From Erwinia sp. S63 (lineage in GTDB: Bacteria > Pseudomonadota > Gammaproteobacteria > Enterobacterales > Enterobacteriaceae), in the NCBI RefSeq assembly GCF_016625195.1, contig NZ_JACVUP010000011.1:1-64000 (forward strand): a stretch of 64,000 bases of DNA. Reading direction: 5' to 3'. The notes under the pieces are model-generated. The model ran no database searches and was not told the origin of the DNA. It saw only the letters and a list, made by a program, of their open reading frames with translations. Position 1 is the first letter of the stretch. Every line of letters starts with the position of its first letter. Made by a program: the position numbers and the translations under genes. Shown here in pieces: positions 54,813-64,000 of this stretch.

Positions 54813-56096
54813 TTATCGCCGGAACGTTACGACTTCCGTCTCACCTAAATAGATTTCGCTGGTCGCGGGCTGCGTTGCCGCCACCACGCTTCCCTGACGG
54901 ATCGAATAGCGCACGGGTACTTGTCTGCGTACCGCATCAAAGCCACTCTCAGCCGGCAGAATAATCAGACTGGCATGGTCACCCACCGCCAGACCGTAAT
55001 CCTGCAATTGCATCGTCTTCGCGCTGTTAGTGGTGATCAGGCTCAGGCCATTGTCGATCTGCTCGTAACCCATCAACTGACAGACGTGTAATCCCATATG
55101 CAGCACCTGCAGCATGCTGGCGGTGCCGAGCGGATACCAGGGATCAAACACATCATCATGGCCAAAGCAGACGTTAATATCGGCTTCCAGCAGTTCTTTC
55201 ACCCGCGTGATACCACGGCGTTTGGGATAGCTGTCAAAACGTCCCTGCAAATGAATGTTCACCAGCGGATTTGCGACAAAATTAATCTTTGAAAGCTTAA
55301 GCAAGCGGAATAAGCGCGAGGTGTAGGCGTTGTTGTAGGAGTGCATCGCCGTGGTGTGGCTGGCAGTCACACGTTCGCCGTTGCCATCACGATGGGCCAG
55401 TGCCGCCACGGTTTCGACAAAGCGCGACTGCTCATCATCGATCTCATCACAGTGCACATCCACCATGCGGTCATAACGGTTAGCGAGCGCGAAGGTTTTG
55501 TGCAGCGATTCCACGCCGTACTCACGGGTGAACTCGAAATGTGGGATGGCACCGACCACATCAGCACCGAGGCGCAGCGCCTCTTCCAGCAGGGCTTCGC
55601 CGTTGGGATAGGAGAGAATCCCCTCCTGCGGAAACGCCACGATTTGGATATCGATCCATGGCGTCATTTCCGCCTTTACTTCCAGTATCGCTTTCAGCGC
55701 GGTGAGTGTGGGATCGGAAACATCAACGTGAGTGCGCACATGCTGAATGCCGTTGGCAATTTGCCACTTCAGCGTCTGCTGCGCGCGCTGTTTGACATCT
55801 TCGTGACTGAGCAGCGCTTTGCGTTCGGCCCAGCGTTCAATACCTTCAAACAGCGTGCCGGATTGGTTCCAGGCGGGCTGCCCGGCGGTTTGCGTGGTGT
55901 CGAGATGGATGTGCGGTTCGATAAATGGGGCACTTGCCAGCCCTCCTTCGGCATCCAGCGCATCATCCTGCTGCGTGATTTGCGGTGGCTGGGGGCGTAA
56001 TGCCGTTATTTTGCCGCCGTTGATTTCCATCTGCCACAGACCCTGCTGGCCCGCCAGACGCAGGTTGTTGATCCACTTCAGTGTGCGATTCGCCAT
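54813..56096 (-). CDS. codA: cytosine deaminase
   Basis: Deaminates cytosine to uracil for pyrimidine salvage. The 427-residue amidohydrolase has the metal motif [13 protein letters not shown] (His62, His64), [21 protein letters not shown] with metal His and catalytic Glu, and [10 protein letters not shown] with the conserved Asp. It is highly similar to E. coli CodA throughout. A GGGAGGAAGGC site precedes the ATG. The usual partner codB (permease) is absent here, and the gene lies in the tsgA-nirB gap. Confidence 0.96.
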   Translation of the reverse strand: MANRTLKWINNLRLAGQQGLWQMEINGGKITALRPQPPQITQQDDALDAEGGLASAPFIEPHIHLDTTQTAGQPAWNQSGTLFEGIERWAERKALLSHEDVKQRAQQTLKWQIANGIQHVRTHVDVSDPTLTALKAILEVKAEMTPWIDIQIVAFPQEGILSYPNGEALLEEALRLGADVVGAIPHFEFTREYGVESLHKTFALANRYDRMVDVHCDEIDDEQSRFVETVAALAHRDGNGERVTASHTTAMHSYNNAYTSRLFRLLKLSKINFVANPLVNIHLQGRFDSYPKRRGITRVKELLEADINVCFGHDDVFDPWYPLGTASMLQVLHMGLHVCQLMGYEQIDNGLSLITTNSAKTMQLQDYGLAVGDHASLIILPAESGFDAVRRQVPVRYSIRQGSVVAATQPATSEIYLGETEVVTFRR

Positions 56097-56281
56097 GCCT
56101 TCCTCCCGTTTTAAGCCACAGGTTAAGCTAGCATGAAAATCTTTCCGTCTGCGTCATAGGTTTTTCGGGTGTCATCATCGGCGGCCCCGAGTGATATTTC
56201 ACGGCGATATCGACAATGACCGATGCTGCACAATATCCAACCAAATAAGCCACTTATCATTTTCGTTCAAAATCAATTACA

Positions 56282-56297
56282 TACCTATAAATAGGTA
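56282..56297 (+). promoter_or_regulatory. NarL/NarP 7-2-7 site of the nir promoter
   Basis: TACCTAT-AA-ATAGGTA is a perfect inverted pair of heptamers with 2-base spacing, the arrangement recognised by both NarL and NarP. Its centre lies at about -69.5 from the start site predicted from the FNR box, the same position as in the E. coli nir promoter. Confidence 0.85.
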
Positions 56298-56310
56298 TAT
56301 AGCCGTGCGC

Positions 56311-56324
56311 TTGATGTGCATCAA
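56311..56324 (+). promoter_or_regulatory. FNR box of the nir promoter
   Basis: TTGATGTGCATCAA matches the FNR consensus TTGAT-N4-ATCAA perfectly. A TATCGT -10 (56346-56351) downstream predicts a start near 56359, which puts the box at about -41.5, the class II activation geometry. Anaerobic activation is inferred. Confidence 0.9.
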
Positions 56325-56382
56325 TAAGCGCCTGATATTGCGCGCTATCGTAAGCGCAGATACCGCAATTTTTGAGGCAAGC

Positions 56383-58923
56383 ATGAGCAAGCACAGTGTC
56401 GTGATTATTGGCAACGGCATGGTCGGCCACCGCTTTATAGAAGAACTGATCGATAAAGCCGAGCCCGGCCAATTCGCCATTACCGTCTTTTGTGAAGAAC
56501 CGCGCGTCGCCTATGACCGTGTCCACCTTTCCGCCTACTTCTCCCATCACACCGCTGAAGAGCTGTCACTGGTTCGCCCCGGCTATTACGAAAAACATCA
56601 GGTCAAGCTGCTGATCGGTGAACGGGCGATCACGCTCAACCGCGACGAAAAACTGATTCACTCTAATACCGGTCGCGCGGTGCACTATGACACGCTGATT
56701 TTTGCCACCGGTTCTTATCCATGGATACCGCCAATCAAAGGCGCTGAAGGCAGCGACTGCTTTGTCTATCGCACCATCGAAGATCTTAACGCCATTGAAG
56801 CCTGTGCGCGCCGAACAAAACGTGGTGCGGTGATAGGTGGCGGATTGCTCGGCCTGGAAGCCGCGGGCGCGCTCAAAAATCTCGGTATCGAAACTCACGT
56901 TATTGAGTTTGCACCGGGATTAATGGCCGAACAGCTGGATGTGCAAGGCGGCGAGCAGTTGCGTCGTAAGATCGAGCAGATGGGCGTGCGCGTGCATACT
57001 GGCAAAAACACCCAGCAGATTGTGCATCACGCCAAAGGCGGTAAGACGCTGGAATTCGCCGATGGCAGTTCGCTGGGTGTCGATTTCATCGTGTTCTCCA
57101 CTGGCATTCGTCCACAAGACAAGCTGGCAAAACAGTGTGGTCTGGAAATCGGCCAGCGTGGCGGTATCGCCATTAACGACCGCTGCCAAACCAGTGATGC
57201 CGCGATTTATGCCGTCGGTGAGTGTGCGGCCTGGCAGAACCGCCTTTTCGGCCTGGTGGCGCCCGGCTACAAAATGGCACAGGTCGCCAGCGATGCGTTG
57301 CTGGGACGTGAAAATGCCTTCTCTGGCGCCGATATGAGCGCCAAACTCAAGCTGCTGGGCGTGGATGTCGGTGGCATTGGCGATGCGCATGGGCGTACGC
57401 CTGGCGCGCGTAGCTACATGTGGCTTGATGAGCAAAAGCACATTTACAAACGCCTGATTGTCAGCGAAGACAACCGCACGCTGCTCGGCGCAGTATTGGT
57501 GGGTGATACCAGTGATTACGGCAATCTGCTGCAGCTGGCGCTGAACAACATCGCACTGCCCGACAATCCCGAAGGTTTGATTCTGCCCGCAGGCAGCGGC
57601 GAGAAGCCGGTATTGGGAGTCGATTCCCTGCCGGATAGCGCGCAGATCTGCTCCTGTTTCGATGTCAGCAAAGGCGATATCGTCAACGCGGTGCAAGGCG
57701 GTTGCCACACCGTGGCGATGCTGAAAAGCGAAACCCGTGCCGGCACCGGCTGCGGTGGCTGCATTCCGCTGATCACTCAGGTGCTTAATGCTGAATTGAG
57801 CCGCCAGGGCATCGAAGTCAACAATCACCTGTGCGAGCACTTCCCCTATTCACGCCAGGAGCTGTATCACCTGATTCGTGTCGAAGAGATCACCTCCTTC
57901 GATGTGCTGCTGGCGAAATACGGCCAGGGTTACGGCTGTGAAGTGTGTAAACCCACCGTGGGTTCGCTGCTGGCCTCGTGCTGGAACGATTATGTGCTCA
58001 AGCCACAGCTCGCGCCGCTACAAGACAGCAACGATCTGTTCCTCGGCAATATTCAGAAAGATGGGACCTACTCGGTGATCCCACGCTCGCCCGGCGGTGA
58101 AATCACGCCAGAAGGGTTGATGGCGATCGGTGCGGTGGCGCGCCAGTACAACCTTTACACCAAGATCACTGGCTCGCAGCGTATCGGCCTGTTCGGTGCT
58201 CAGCGCGACGATCTGCCCGCCATCTGGTCGCAGCTGATTGATGCCGGATTTGAGACCGGCCAGGCGTATGCCAAAGCGTTGCGCATGGCAAAAACCTGCG
58301 TGGGCAGCACCTGGTGTCGCTATGGCGTCGGCGATAGCCTCGGCTTCGGTATCGAGCTCGAGAACCGCTACAAGGGCATTCGTACGCCACACAAAATGAA
58401 GTTTGGCGTCTCGGGCTGCACGCGCGAATGTGCGGAGGCGCAGGGCAAAGATGTCGGCATCATCGCGACGGAAAAAGGCTGGAATCTGTACGTATGCGGC
58501 AACGGCGGCATGAAGCCACGTCACGCCGATCTGCTGGCGGCGGATCTGGATCGCGACACTCTGCTCATGTACCTCGACCGCTTCATGATGTTCTATATCC
58601 GCACCGGTGACCGATTGCAGCGTACCTCGCTGTGGCTGGAAAGTATGGAGGGCGGTATCAACTATCTGCGCAGCGTGATTGTCGATGACAAACTCAGCCT
58701 CAACGCGCAGCTTGAAGCTGAACTGGCGCGCCTGCGGGCTGAAGTCGAGTGCGAATGGGCTGCGACGGTGAACGATCCCCGGCAGCAAATCCACTTCAGT
58801 ACCTTCATCAACAGCGATCAGCGCGATCCGCTGGTGCAACACGTAGCCCAGCGCGATCAGCACCGTCCGGCAAGTCCTGCCGAGCGCATCGCCATCACCC
58901 AGATTGAGGAGATCGACGCATGA
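56383..58923 (+). CDS. nirB: NADH-dependent nitrite reductase large subunit
   Basis: Reduces nitrite to ammonium in the cytoplasm with NADH. The 846-residue protein has FAD and NADH Rossmann sites (VVIIGNGMVGHRF near 5 and AVIGGGLLGLEAAG near 148), a BFD-like [2Fe-2S] region (ICSCFD to GTGCGGC) and siroheme/[4Fe-4S] segments (TCVGSTWC and SGCTRECAEA). The ATG at 56383 follows GAGGCAAGC; the longer open frame upstream covers the promoter. It overlaps nirD by four bases. Confidence 0.97.
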   Translation: MSKHSVVIIGNGMVGHRFIEELIDKAEPGQFAITVFCEEPRVAYDRVHLSAYFSHHTAEELSLVRPGYYEKHQVKLLIGERAITLNRDEKLIHSNTGRAVHYDTLIFATGSYPWIPPIKGAEGSDCFVYRTIEDLNAIEACARRTKRGAVIGGGLLGLEAAGALKNLGIETHVIEFAPGLMAEQLDVQGGEQLRRKIEQMGVRVHTGKNTQQIVHHAKGGKTLEFADGSSLGVDFIVFSTGIRPQDKLAKQCGLEIGQRGGIAINDRCQTSDAAIYAVGECAAWQNRLFGLVAPGYKMAQVASDALLGRENAFSGADMSAKLKLLGVDVGGIGDAHGRTPGARSYMWLDEQKHIYKRLIVSEDNRTLLGAVLVGDTSDYGNLLQLALNNIALPDNPEGLILPAGSGEKPVLGVDSLPDSAQICSCFDVSKGDIVNAVQGGCHTVAMLKSETRAGTGCGGCIPLITQVLNAELSRQGIEVNNHLCEHFPYSRQELYHLIRVEEITSFDVLLAKYGQGYGCEVCKPTVGSLLASCWNDYVLKPQLAPLQDSNDLFLGNIQKDGTYSVIPRSPGGEITPEGLMAIGAVARQYNLYTKITGSQRIGLFGAQRDDLPAIWSQLIDAGFETGQAYAKALRMAKTCVGSTWCRYGVGDSLGFGIELENRYKGIRTPHKMKFGVSGCTRECAEAQGKDVGIIATEKGWNLYVCGNGGMKPRHADLLAADLDRDTLLMYLDRFMMFYIRTGDRLQRTSLWLESMEGGINYLRSVIVDDKLSLNAQLEAELARLRAEVECEWAATVNDPRQQIHFSTFINSDQRDPLVQHVAQRDQHRPASPAERIAITQIEEIDA

Positions 58924-59246
58924 GCCAGTGGCATTCCGTGTGTGAACTCGAACAAATCCTGCCGGCCACCGGCGTCTGTGCGCTGGTGAAAGGTCAACAG
59001 ATTGCCATCTTCCGTCCGCATGATGATGAGCAACTCTATGCACTGAGTAACATCGATCCCTTCTCCGCCGCCAGCGTGCTGTCACGGGGTTTGATTGCCG
59101 AACATCAGCACACGCTGTGGGTCGCCAGCCCACTGAAAAAACAGCGTTTCCGTTTAAGCGACGGCGTCTGCCTGGAAGATGCCACCCGTTCCGTGGCGAG
59201 CTATCCGGTGCGCGTCACGGCGGGCCAGGTCGAAGTGTGCGCCTGA
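58920..59246 (+). CDS. nirD: nitrite reductase small subunit
   Basis: A 108-residue Rieske-fold small subunit of the NADH nitrite reductase. It lacks the Rieske cluster Cys/His pairs, as is normal for NirD. It is coupled to nirB by an ATGA overlap, and nirC follows 30 bases later. Confidence 0.95.
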   Translation: MSQWHSVCELEQILPATGVCALVKGQQIAIFRPHDDEQLYALSNIDPFSAASVLSRGLIAEHQHTLWVASPLKKQRFRLSDGVCLEDATRSVASYPVRVTAGQVEVCA

Positions 59247-59276
59247 CAGAATTCTTTTACTTTATGAGACGTCACT

Positions 59277-60080
59277 ATGTTTACTGACACCCTGAATACC
59301 TGCGCCAACAACGCAGCACGCATTGTGCGTACCGCGCAGCACAGCCCACTGGCCTTCTGGATCAGCTCGGCGATGGCGGGCGCTTACGTCGGCCTCGCCA
59401 TCATCCTGATTTTCACTCTCGGCAACTTGGCCGATCCTGCGTGGCGGCCGTTGATCATGGGCGCGACCTTTGGAATCGCCCTGACGCTAGTGATCATTGC
59501 CGGGTCGGAGCTGTTTACCGGCCATACCATGTTCCTCACCGTCGGCGTTAAAGCCGGGACCATCAGCCAGGGCCAGATGTGGTGCGTACTGCCGCAAACC
59601 TGGCTGGGCAACCTGATTGGCTCGGTGTTTGTCGCCCTGCTCTACTACTACGCAGCCGGTGCGATGCTACCCAATGCAGGCGCACTGATTCACAGTGCCG
59701 CACTGGCGAAAACTACACAGCCTGCCATGGCGCTATTCTTTAAAGGTGCGCTGTGTAACTGGCTGGTGTGTCTGGCGATCTGGATGGCGGTGCGCACCGA
59801 AGGCACGGCGAAGTTCATTGCCATCTGGTGGTGCCTGCTGGCGTTTATCGCCTCTGGCTATGAACACTCGGTAGCGAATATGACGGTCTTTGCACTGTCG
59901 TGGTTTGGTCAGCATAATGCCGACCTGACCTTGAGCGGCATCGGTCATAACCTGCTGTGGGTGACGCTGGGTAACATGTTCTCCGGGATGGTATTGATGG
60001 GCCTTGGATACTGGTACGCCACGCCACAGGCTCAGCGGCCGCAAGTGGCGCCACAAGCCACTGCGCTCAAATCGGTTTAA
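59277..60080 (+). CDS. nirC: nitrite transporter NirC (FNT family)
   Basis: A 267-residue inner-membrane channel of the formate/nitrite family with six transmembrane segments. It imports or exports nitrite for NirBD. Family residues are visible around GSELFTGHTM and SGYEHSVANM (central His). Third gene of the nir operon. Confidence 0.96.
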   Translation: MFTDTLNTCANNAARIVRTAQHSPLAFWISSAMAGAYVGLAIILIFTLGNLADPAWRPLIMGATFGIALTLVIIAGSELFTGHTMFLTVGVKAGTISQGQMWCVLPQTWLGNLIGSVFVALLYYYAAGAMLPNAGALIHSAALAKTTQPAMALFFKGALCNWLVCLAIWMAVRTEGTAKFIAIWWCLLAFIASGYEHSVANMTVFALSWFGQHNADLTLSGIGHNLLWVTLGNMFSGMVLMGLGYWYATPQAQRPQVAPQATALKSV

Positions 60081-60087
60081 CGTTTCT

Positions 60088-60112
60088 AAGCCCGCACATT
60101 GCGGGCTTTTTT
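60088..60112 (+). terminator. terminator-like hairpin between nirC and cysG
   Basis: AAGCCCGC (60088-60095) and GCGGGCTT (60101-60108) form an 8-bp stem with an ACATT loop, followed by TTTT. It lies inside the nir-cysG cluster, so read-through may set a lower level of cysG. Confidence 0.8.
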
Positions 60113-60123
60113 GAGGATGAGCG

Positions 60124-61488
60124 ATGGACTATTTTCCGCTGTTTTGCCGCCTGCGAGGCAAGCGTTGTTTATTGGTCGGCGGCGGCGATGTAGCCGAGCG
60201 CAAAGCGCGCCTGCTGCTGGATGCCGGTGCCGATCTGCACGTTGGCGCAGTGCAATTCTCTCCTGCGTTTCAGCAGTGGGCTGAACAGGGAAAGTTGCAC
60301 CTCATGCCCGGCACATTTGAAGAGCAGTGGCTGGAAGGCTGCTGGCTGGTGATTGCCGCCACCGACGATGACGCCGTAAATCAACAGGTGGGCGATGCTG
60401 CCGAACTGCGCCGCATCTTCTGCAATCTGGTGGATGCGCCGCAGGAAGCCAGCGCTATCATGCCGTCGATTGTCGATCGCTCCCCGCTGATGATTGCGGT
60501 GTCATCCGGTGGCCGCGCTCCGGTGCTGGCGCGCCTGATGCGCGAGAAGCTGGAAGCGATGCTGCCGCAGCATCTGGGCCAACTGGCTTCACTCGCTGGC
60601 ACACTGCGCAGTCGGGTGAAGAAAACCTTCGCCAGCATGGGACAGCGCCGGGCATTTTGGGAACGCTTCTTTGCCAGCGATCGTCTGGCGCAAACGCTGG
60701 CGAATGGTGACAAGCCACGCGCCGATCATATCGTTGATACGCTGTTCGATGCGCCGCTGTCCCAACAGGGTGAAGTGGTGCTGGTGGGCGCAGGTCCAGG
60801 CGATGCCGGATTATTAACGCTGAAAGGTTTGCAGTGTATCCAGCAGGCCGATGTGGTGGTGTATGACCGCCTGGTGTCCGAACCGATTCTCAATCTGGTG
60901 CGCCGCGACGCAGAACGCATCTTCGTCGGTAAACAGGCCGGACATCACTGCGTGCCGCAGTCGCAAATCAATCAGCTGCTGCTGGAACAAGCGCAGAGCG
61001 GTAAACGTGTGGTGCGTCTGAAAGGCGGCGATCCCTTTATTTTCGGTCGCGGTGGTGAGGAACTTGAAGTACTGGCTCAGCACAACATTCCGTTCAGCGT
61101 GGTGCCGGGTATTACCGCCGCCTCCGGCTGTGCCGCCTACAGCGGGATTCCACTGACGCATCGCGACCATGCGCAGAGCGTGCGCTTTGTCACCGGTCAT
61201 CTGCAACAACAGGGCGAAATTGAGTGGAGTAAGCTGGCAGCAGAACAGCAAACGCTGGTGTTCTATATGGGGCTGAATCAGGCACCCGAGATCCAGCGCC
61301 AGCTGTTGCAGCATGGGATGGATGCGGCGATGCCGGTCGCCATCGTGCAGAACGGCACCACGCCAGAACAACAGGTGGAAACCGCGACGTTAGCCGAACT
61401 CAGCACGCTGGCGCAGCAGTTTGCCAGCCCGGCGCTGATTATCGTCGGGCGCGTGGTTAGCCTGCGCCGCCAGTTACGCTGGTTTTAA
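60124..61488 (+). CDS. cysG: siroheme synthase CysG
   Basis: A trifunctional enzyme making siroheme from uroporphyrinogen III. Residues 1 to about 200 form the NAD-dependent dehydrogenase/ferrochelatase part ([18 protein letters not shown]). Residues from about 216 on form the SAM-dependent methyltransferase ([32 protein letters not shown]). The length is 454 against 457 in E. coli. Its product is the cofactor of NirB, which explains the linkage. Confidence 0.97.
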   Translation: MDYFPLFCRLRGKRCLLVGGGDVAERKARLLLDAGADLHVGAVQFSPAFQQWAEQGKLHLMPGTFEEQWLEGCWLVIAATDDDAVNQQVGDAAELRRIFCNLVDAPQEASAIMPSIVDRSPLMIAVSSGGRAPVLARLMREKLEAMLPQHLGQLASLAGTLRSRVKKTFASMGQRRAFWERFFASDRLAQTLANGDKPRADHIVDTLFDAPLSQQGEVVLVGAGPGDAGLLTLKGLQCIQQADVVVYDRLVSEPILNLVRRDAERIFVGKQAGHHCVPQSQINQLLLEQAQSGKRVVRLKGGDPFIFGRGGEELEVLAQHNIPFSVVPGITAASGCAAYSGIPLTHRDHAQSVRFVTGHLQQQGEIEWSKLAAEQQTLVFYMGLNQAPEIQRQLLQHGMDAAMPVAIVQNGTTPEQQVETATLAELSTLAQQFASPALIIVGRVVSLRRQLRWF

Positions 61489-61497
61489 ACATAAAAA

Positions 61498-61524
61498 AAC
61501 GGCGAGTCATCACAACTCGCCGTT
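61498..61524. terminator. terminator between convergent cysG and trpS
   Basis: AACGGCGAGT (61498-61507) and ACTCGCCGTT (61515-61524) form a perfect 10-bp stem. On the minus strand it is followed by a run of seven T and so clearly ends the trpS transcript; it also follows cysG by 10 bases. Confidence 0.9.
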
Positions 61525-61546
61525 CATAGGTCAGGCAGCTAGCTGA

Positions 61547-62551
61547 TTAAGGCTGAGCCACAAAACCCACCGCTTCATAAACTTTCTTCAGCGTTTCCTG
61601 CGCCTGCGCACGGGCCTTGGTTGCGCCATCACGCATCACCTGATTCAGGAAAGCTTCGTCGTTACGGAAACGATGATAGCGCTCCTGCAGCTCAGTCAGC
61701 ATGCCGGAAACCGCTTCCGCTACTTCGCCTTTCAGGTGGCCATACATCTTGCCTTCGAATTCCTGCTCCAGCTGCGGAATCGACTTACCGGTGATACCAG
61801 AAAGAATATCCAGCAGGTTAGAGACACCGGCTTTTTCTTTCACGTCGTAACGCACCACTGGCGGCTCGGCGGAATCGGTGACCGCGCGCTTGATCTTCTT
61901 CACCACCGCTTTGGTATCTTCCAGCAGACCAATCACGTTGTTACGGTTGTCATCCGACTTCGACATCTTCTTGGTCGGTTCCAGCAGCGACATCACGCGT
62001 GCGCCTGATTTCGGAATAAACGGCTCAGGAATTTTGAACACATCGCCATACAGCGCGTTGAAACGGCCGGCGATATCGCGGCTCAGTTCCAGATGCTGCT
62101 TCTGATCTTCGCCCACCGGTACCTGGTTGGTCTGATACAACAGAATATCTGCCGCCATCAGCACCGGGTAATCGAACAAGCCAGCAGTGATGTTCTCGGA
62201 GTAACGCGCAGACTTATCTTTGAACTGCGTCATACGGCTCAGCTCGCCAAAGTAGGCGTAGCAGTTCAGTACCCAGCTCAGCTGCGCGTGCTCTGGCACA
62301 TGTGACTGAACAAAGATGGTGCTTTTTGCTGGATCAATACCGCAGGCAAGGTACAGCGCCAGCGTGTCCAGCGTGGCTTTGCGCAGCGCAACAGGATCCT
62401 GACGAACGGTGATGGCATGCAGATCGACGATGCAGTATATGCAGTGGAAATCATCCTGCATCTGCACCCACTGACGCAGCGCACCCATATAGTTGCCAAT
62501 GGTCAGTTCACCGGAAGGCTGGGCGCCGCTGAAAACGATGGGTTTGCTCAT
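61547..62551 (-). CDS. trpS: tryptophanyl-tRNA synthetase
   Basis: A 334-residue class I synthetase with the HIGH-equivalent segment [13 protein letters not shown] and KMSKS in [10 protein letters not shown]. The size and sequence are those of E. coli TrpS. It is the last gene of the dam-rpe-gph-trpS run, 15 bases after gph. Confidence 0.98.
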   Translation of the reverse strand: MSKPIVFSGAQPSGELTIGNYMGALRQWVQMQDDFHCIYCIVDLHAITVRQDPVALRKATLDTLALYLACGIDPAKSTIFVQSHVPEHAQLSWVLNCYAYFGELSRMTQFKDKSARYSENITAGLFDYPVLMAADILLYQTNQVPVGEDQKQHLELSRDIAGRFNALYGDVFKIPEPFIPKSGARVMSLLEPTKKMSKSDDNRNNVIGLLEDTKAVVKKIKRAVTDSAEPPVVRYDVKEKAGVSNLLDILSGITGKSIPQLEQEFEGKMYGHLKGEVAEAVSGMLTELQERYHRFRNDEAFLNQVMRDGATKARAQAQETLKKVYEAVGFVAQP

Positions 62552-62566
62552 GTTATATCCTGATAA

Positions 62567-63244
62567 TTACAGCCCGAGAGCGGGCAAAAGTTCGCTAAAA
62601 GTATCGAGAGTGAGATCGGGTTGGCTGGCGGCAATTGGCTCGCCATAGTTGTAGCCGAAAGTCATACCGACATTCGGTACACCCGCAGCCTGAGCCGCGT
62701 TAATATCATTGCGAGAATCACCGACAAACAGTAATTCTTTTTGCAGTACGCCAAAGTGACCCAAAACAAGGAAGATCGCTGCCGGATGGGGCTTTTTCAC
62801 CACCACATCATCACCGCCAATAATCAGCGTGAAGAAATCGGCAATGCCCAGCGATTGCAGCAAAGGCGCGACAAACGGCGTCGGCTTGTTAGTGACGATG
62901 GCCATCGGCAAGCCTTTGGCATGCAAAGCAGCCAGCGTCTCTTTCACCTGCGGGAACAGCGTGCTGCCCGCTTCCACCGTTTCGGCGTAATACTTGTCAA
63001 ACAGCGTACGTGCGTCACGCTGCTCTTCGGCATGCGGTTCACGGCCTAAGGCCCAGGTCAGCGCGCGCGTCATCATCACATCTGCGCCGTTGCCAATCCA
63101 GGTGGAAGCCAGCGCCAGGCCTGGAGGCGGCAACTGCAAATCACCTAAAGCATGATCGATGGCCTGTGACAGACCCGGCGCGCTATCGACCAGCGTGCCA
63201 TCGAGATCAAACGCCAGCGCGCGAATATCAGTGAAATGAGCCAT
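62567..63244 (-). CDS. gph: phosphoglycolate phosphatase
   Basis: A 225-residue HAD hydrolase with the nucleophile motif [11 protein letters not shown] (Asp13, Asp15), motif II IVTNKP, the Lys of motif III in VVKKPHP and motif [10 protein letters not shown]. It removes 2-phosphoglycolate. Its start overlaps the rpe stop by 17 bases. Confidence 0.96.
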   Translation of the reverse strand: MAHFTDIRALAFDLDGTLVDSAPGLSQAIDHALGDLQLPPPGLALASTWIGNGADVMMTRALTWALGREPHAEEQRDARTLFDKYYAETVEAGSTLFPQVKETLAALHAKGLPMAIVTNKPTPFVAPLLQSLGIADFFTLIIGGDDVVVKKPHPAAIFLVLGHFGVLQKELLFVGDSRNDINAAQAAGVPNVGMTFGYNYGEPIAASQPDLTLDTFSELLPALGL

Positions 63245-63911
63245 TAACTTTCTCCAGTTCGCCGCGCATTTCGTCGATCACTTTTTTGTAATCGGGGTGA
63301 CCGAAGATCGCTGAACCTGCCACAAACATATCCGCACCGGCCGCCGCGATCTGACCGATGTTATCGATCTTCACACCGCCGTCCACTTCCAGGCGGATAT
63401 CGTAACCGCTCTGATCAATCAGACGACGCGCCTGACGCAGTTTGTCCAGCGTGCCCGGAATAAAGGATTGGCCGCCGAAGCCTGGGTTCACTGACATCAG
63501 CAGGATGATATCGAGTTTATCCATCACGTAGTCGAGGTAATCGAGTGGCGTGGCTGGATTGAACACCAGGCCCGCTTTACAACCGTGCTCTTTGATCAGT
63601 TGCAGCGTGCGATCAACATGCTCACTGGCTTCAGGATGGAAGGTAATGTAGGTCGCGCCCGCTTTGGCGAACTCTGGGATCAGCGCATCGACCGGTTTGA
63701 CCATCAGATGCACATCAATCGGTGCCGTAATGCCATAGTCGCGCAGTGCTTTCAGCACCATCGGTCCCATGGTCAGATTGGGCACATAGTGGTTATCCAT
63801 CACGTCGAAATGCACCACATCCCCCCCTGCCGCCAGCGCTTTCGCGGTATCTTCGCCCAGGCGAGCAAAGTCAGCAGCAAGAATTGAAGGGGCCAGCAAA
63901 AATTGTTTCAT
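63228..63911 (-). CDS. rpe: ribulose-phosphate 3-epimerase
   Basis: A 227-residue TIM-barrel enzyme of the pentose phosphate pathway, interconverting ribulose 5-phosphate and xylulose 5-phosphate. Visible signatures are [19 protein letters not shown] with metal His and catalytic Asp, VHLMV, and LEVDGGVK with the second catalytic Asp. It lies downstream of dam. Confidence 0.98.
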   Translation of the reverse strand: MKQFLLAPSILAADFARLGEDTAKALAAGGDVVHFDVMDNHYVPNLTMGPMVLKALRDYGITAPIDVHLMVKPVDALIPEFAKAGATYITFHPEASEHVDRTLQLIKEHGCKAGLVFNPATPLDYLDYVMDKLDIILLMSVNPGFGGQSFIPGTLDKLRQARRLIDQSGYDIRLEVDGGVKIDNIGQIAAAGADMFVAGSAIFGHPDYKKVIDEMRGELEKVNGSFH

Positions 63912-63931
63912 CCGATTCTCCCAATTTTGTG

Positions 63932-63949
63932 CGCCAGCCTGAGCTGGCG
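63932..63949 (-). promoter_or_regulatory. hairpin between dam and rpe
   Basis: CGCCAGC and GCTGGCG form a 7-bp stem with a 4-base loop 20 bases before the rpe start. No T-run follows on the minus strand. It could affect rpe translation or mRNA stability; I cannot say more. Confidence 0.4.
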
Positions 63950-63976
63950 TAATGCGTTGGTCGCGGACGAAACAGG

Positions 63977-64000
63977 CTAGCGGAAAAGCGCCAGCAGTTC
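63977..64000 (-). CDS. dam: DNA adenine methylase Dam, last codons only
   Basis: The minus strand at the window edge reads ELLALFR followed by a TAG stop. Dam of E. coli ends with VDELLALYQPG and a short tail, and dam lies directly upstream of rpe there. Both sequence and position fit, but only seven codons are visible. The C-terminus is a few residues shorter than in E. coli if the reading is right. Confidence 0.55.
   Translation of the reverse strand, partial: ELLALFR

Noticed and set aside
56191-56382. 64-residue N-terminal extension of NirB
   Set aside because: It would translate through the NarL and FNR sites and the -10; the ATG at 56383 has a good ribosome site and matches the family.
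56920-57840. 306-codon open frame on the minus strand inside nirB
   Set aside because: Antisense shadow; composition is that of a frame-shifted reading of nirB, with no ribosome site or family motif.
58018-59133. 371-codon open frame on the minus strand opposite nirB and nirD
   Set aside because: It is antisense to well-supported conserved genes, shows no recognisable domain and is explained by codon bias in nirB.

Overview
This window is a chromosomal segment of an Enterobacterales bacterium. The proteins are close to those of Escherichia coli, and gene order follows the E. coli region from the rrnD promoter through the ribosomal protein clusters, crp and nir to dam. The FkpA, YheV and KefB sequences and the gene content suggest Erwiniaceae, probably Pantoea or a relative. 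That placement is inference, since no 16S gene lies inside the window.

Layout. At 1-209 there is a minus-strand rRNA operon P1 promoter that fires out of the window. At 210-9382 are housekeeping genes: yrdA, the minus-strand run yrdD-tsaC-aroE-yrdB and dprA-smg, then def-fmt, rsmB-trkA and mscL on plus. At 9400-10479 are arfA and yhdN-zntR. At 10589-24238 the alpha, spc and S10 operons lie nose to tail on minus, with their leaders, promoters and terminators visible. At 24560-29923 are bfd-bfr and the str operon (rpsL-rpsG-fusA-tuf). The gsp and chiA genes found here in E. coli are absent. At 30050-36702 are tusBCD-yheO, fkpA, slyX, slyD, yheV and kefB-kefG. At 36818-45482 yheS, yheT and yheU are interrupted by tauABCD, a LacI-family regulator and a LysE-family exporter. 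At 45544-54716 are prkB, yhfA, crp, yhfK, argD, pabA, yhfG-fic, ppiA and tsgA. A codA gene without codB lies between tsgA and nirBDC-cysG. The window closes with trpS-gph-rpe and the last codons of dam.

How the parts work together. About a third of the window makes the translation machinery and controls it by feedback: S4, L4, S7 and S8 regulation is known for these operons, and the matching leader structures or promoters are present. ArfA, TusBCD, TsaC, Def, Fmt and RsmB extend this to ribosome rescue, tRNA and rRNA modification, and N-terminal processing. The nirBDC-cysG group couples nitrite reduction to siroheme synthesis under a promoter with the FNR and NarL/NarP geometry of E. coli. 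The tau block scavenges sulfonate sulfur.

I found no CRISPR array, phage, transposase, tRNA or rRNA gene. The most unusual points are a Fic protein with an intact catalytic motif whose partner YhfG lacks the expected inhibitory glutamate, a long RNA hairpin inside arfA, an 80-base-period degenerate repeat at the edge of the tau insertion, and a hairpin with a T-run between rpsG and fusA.
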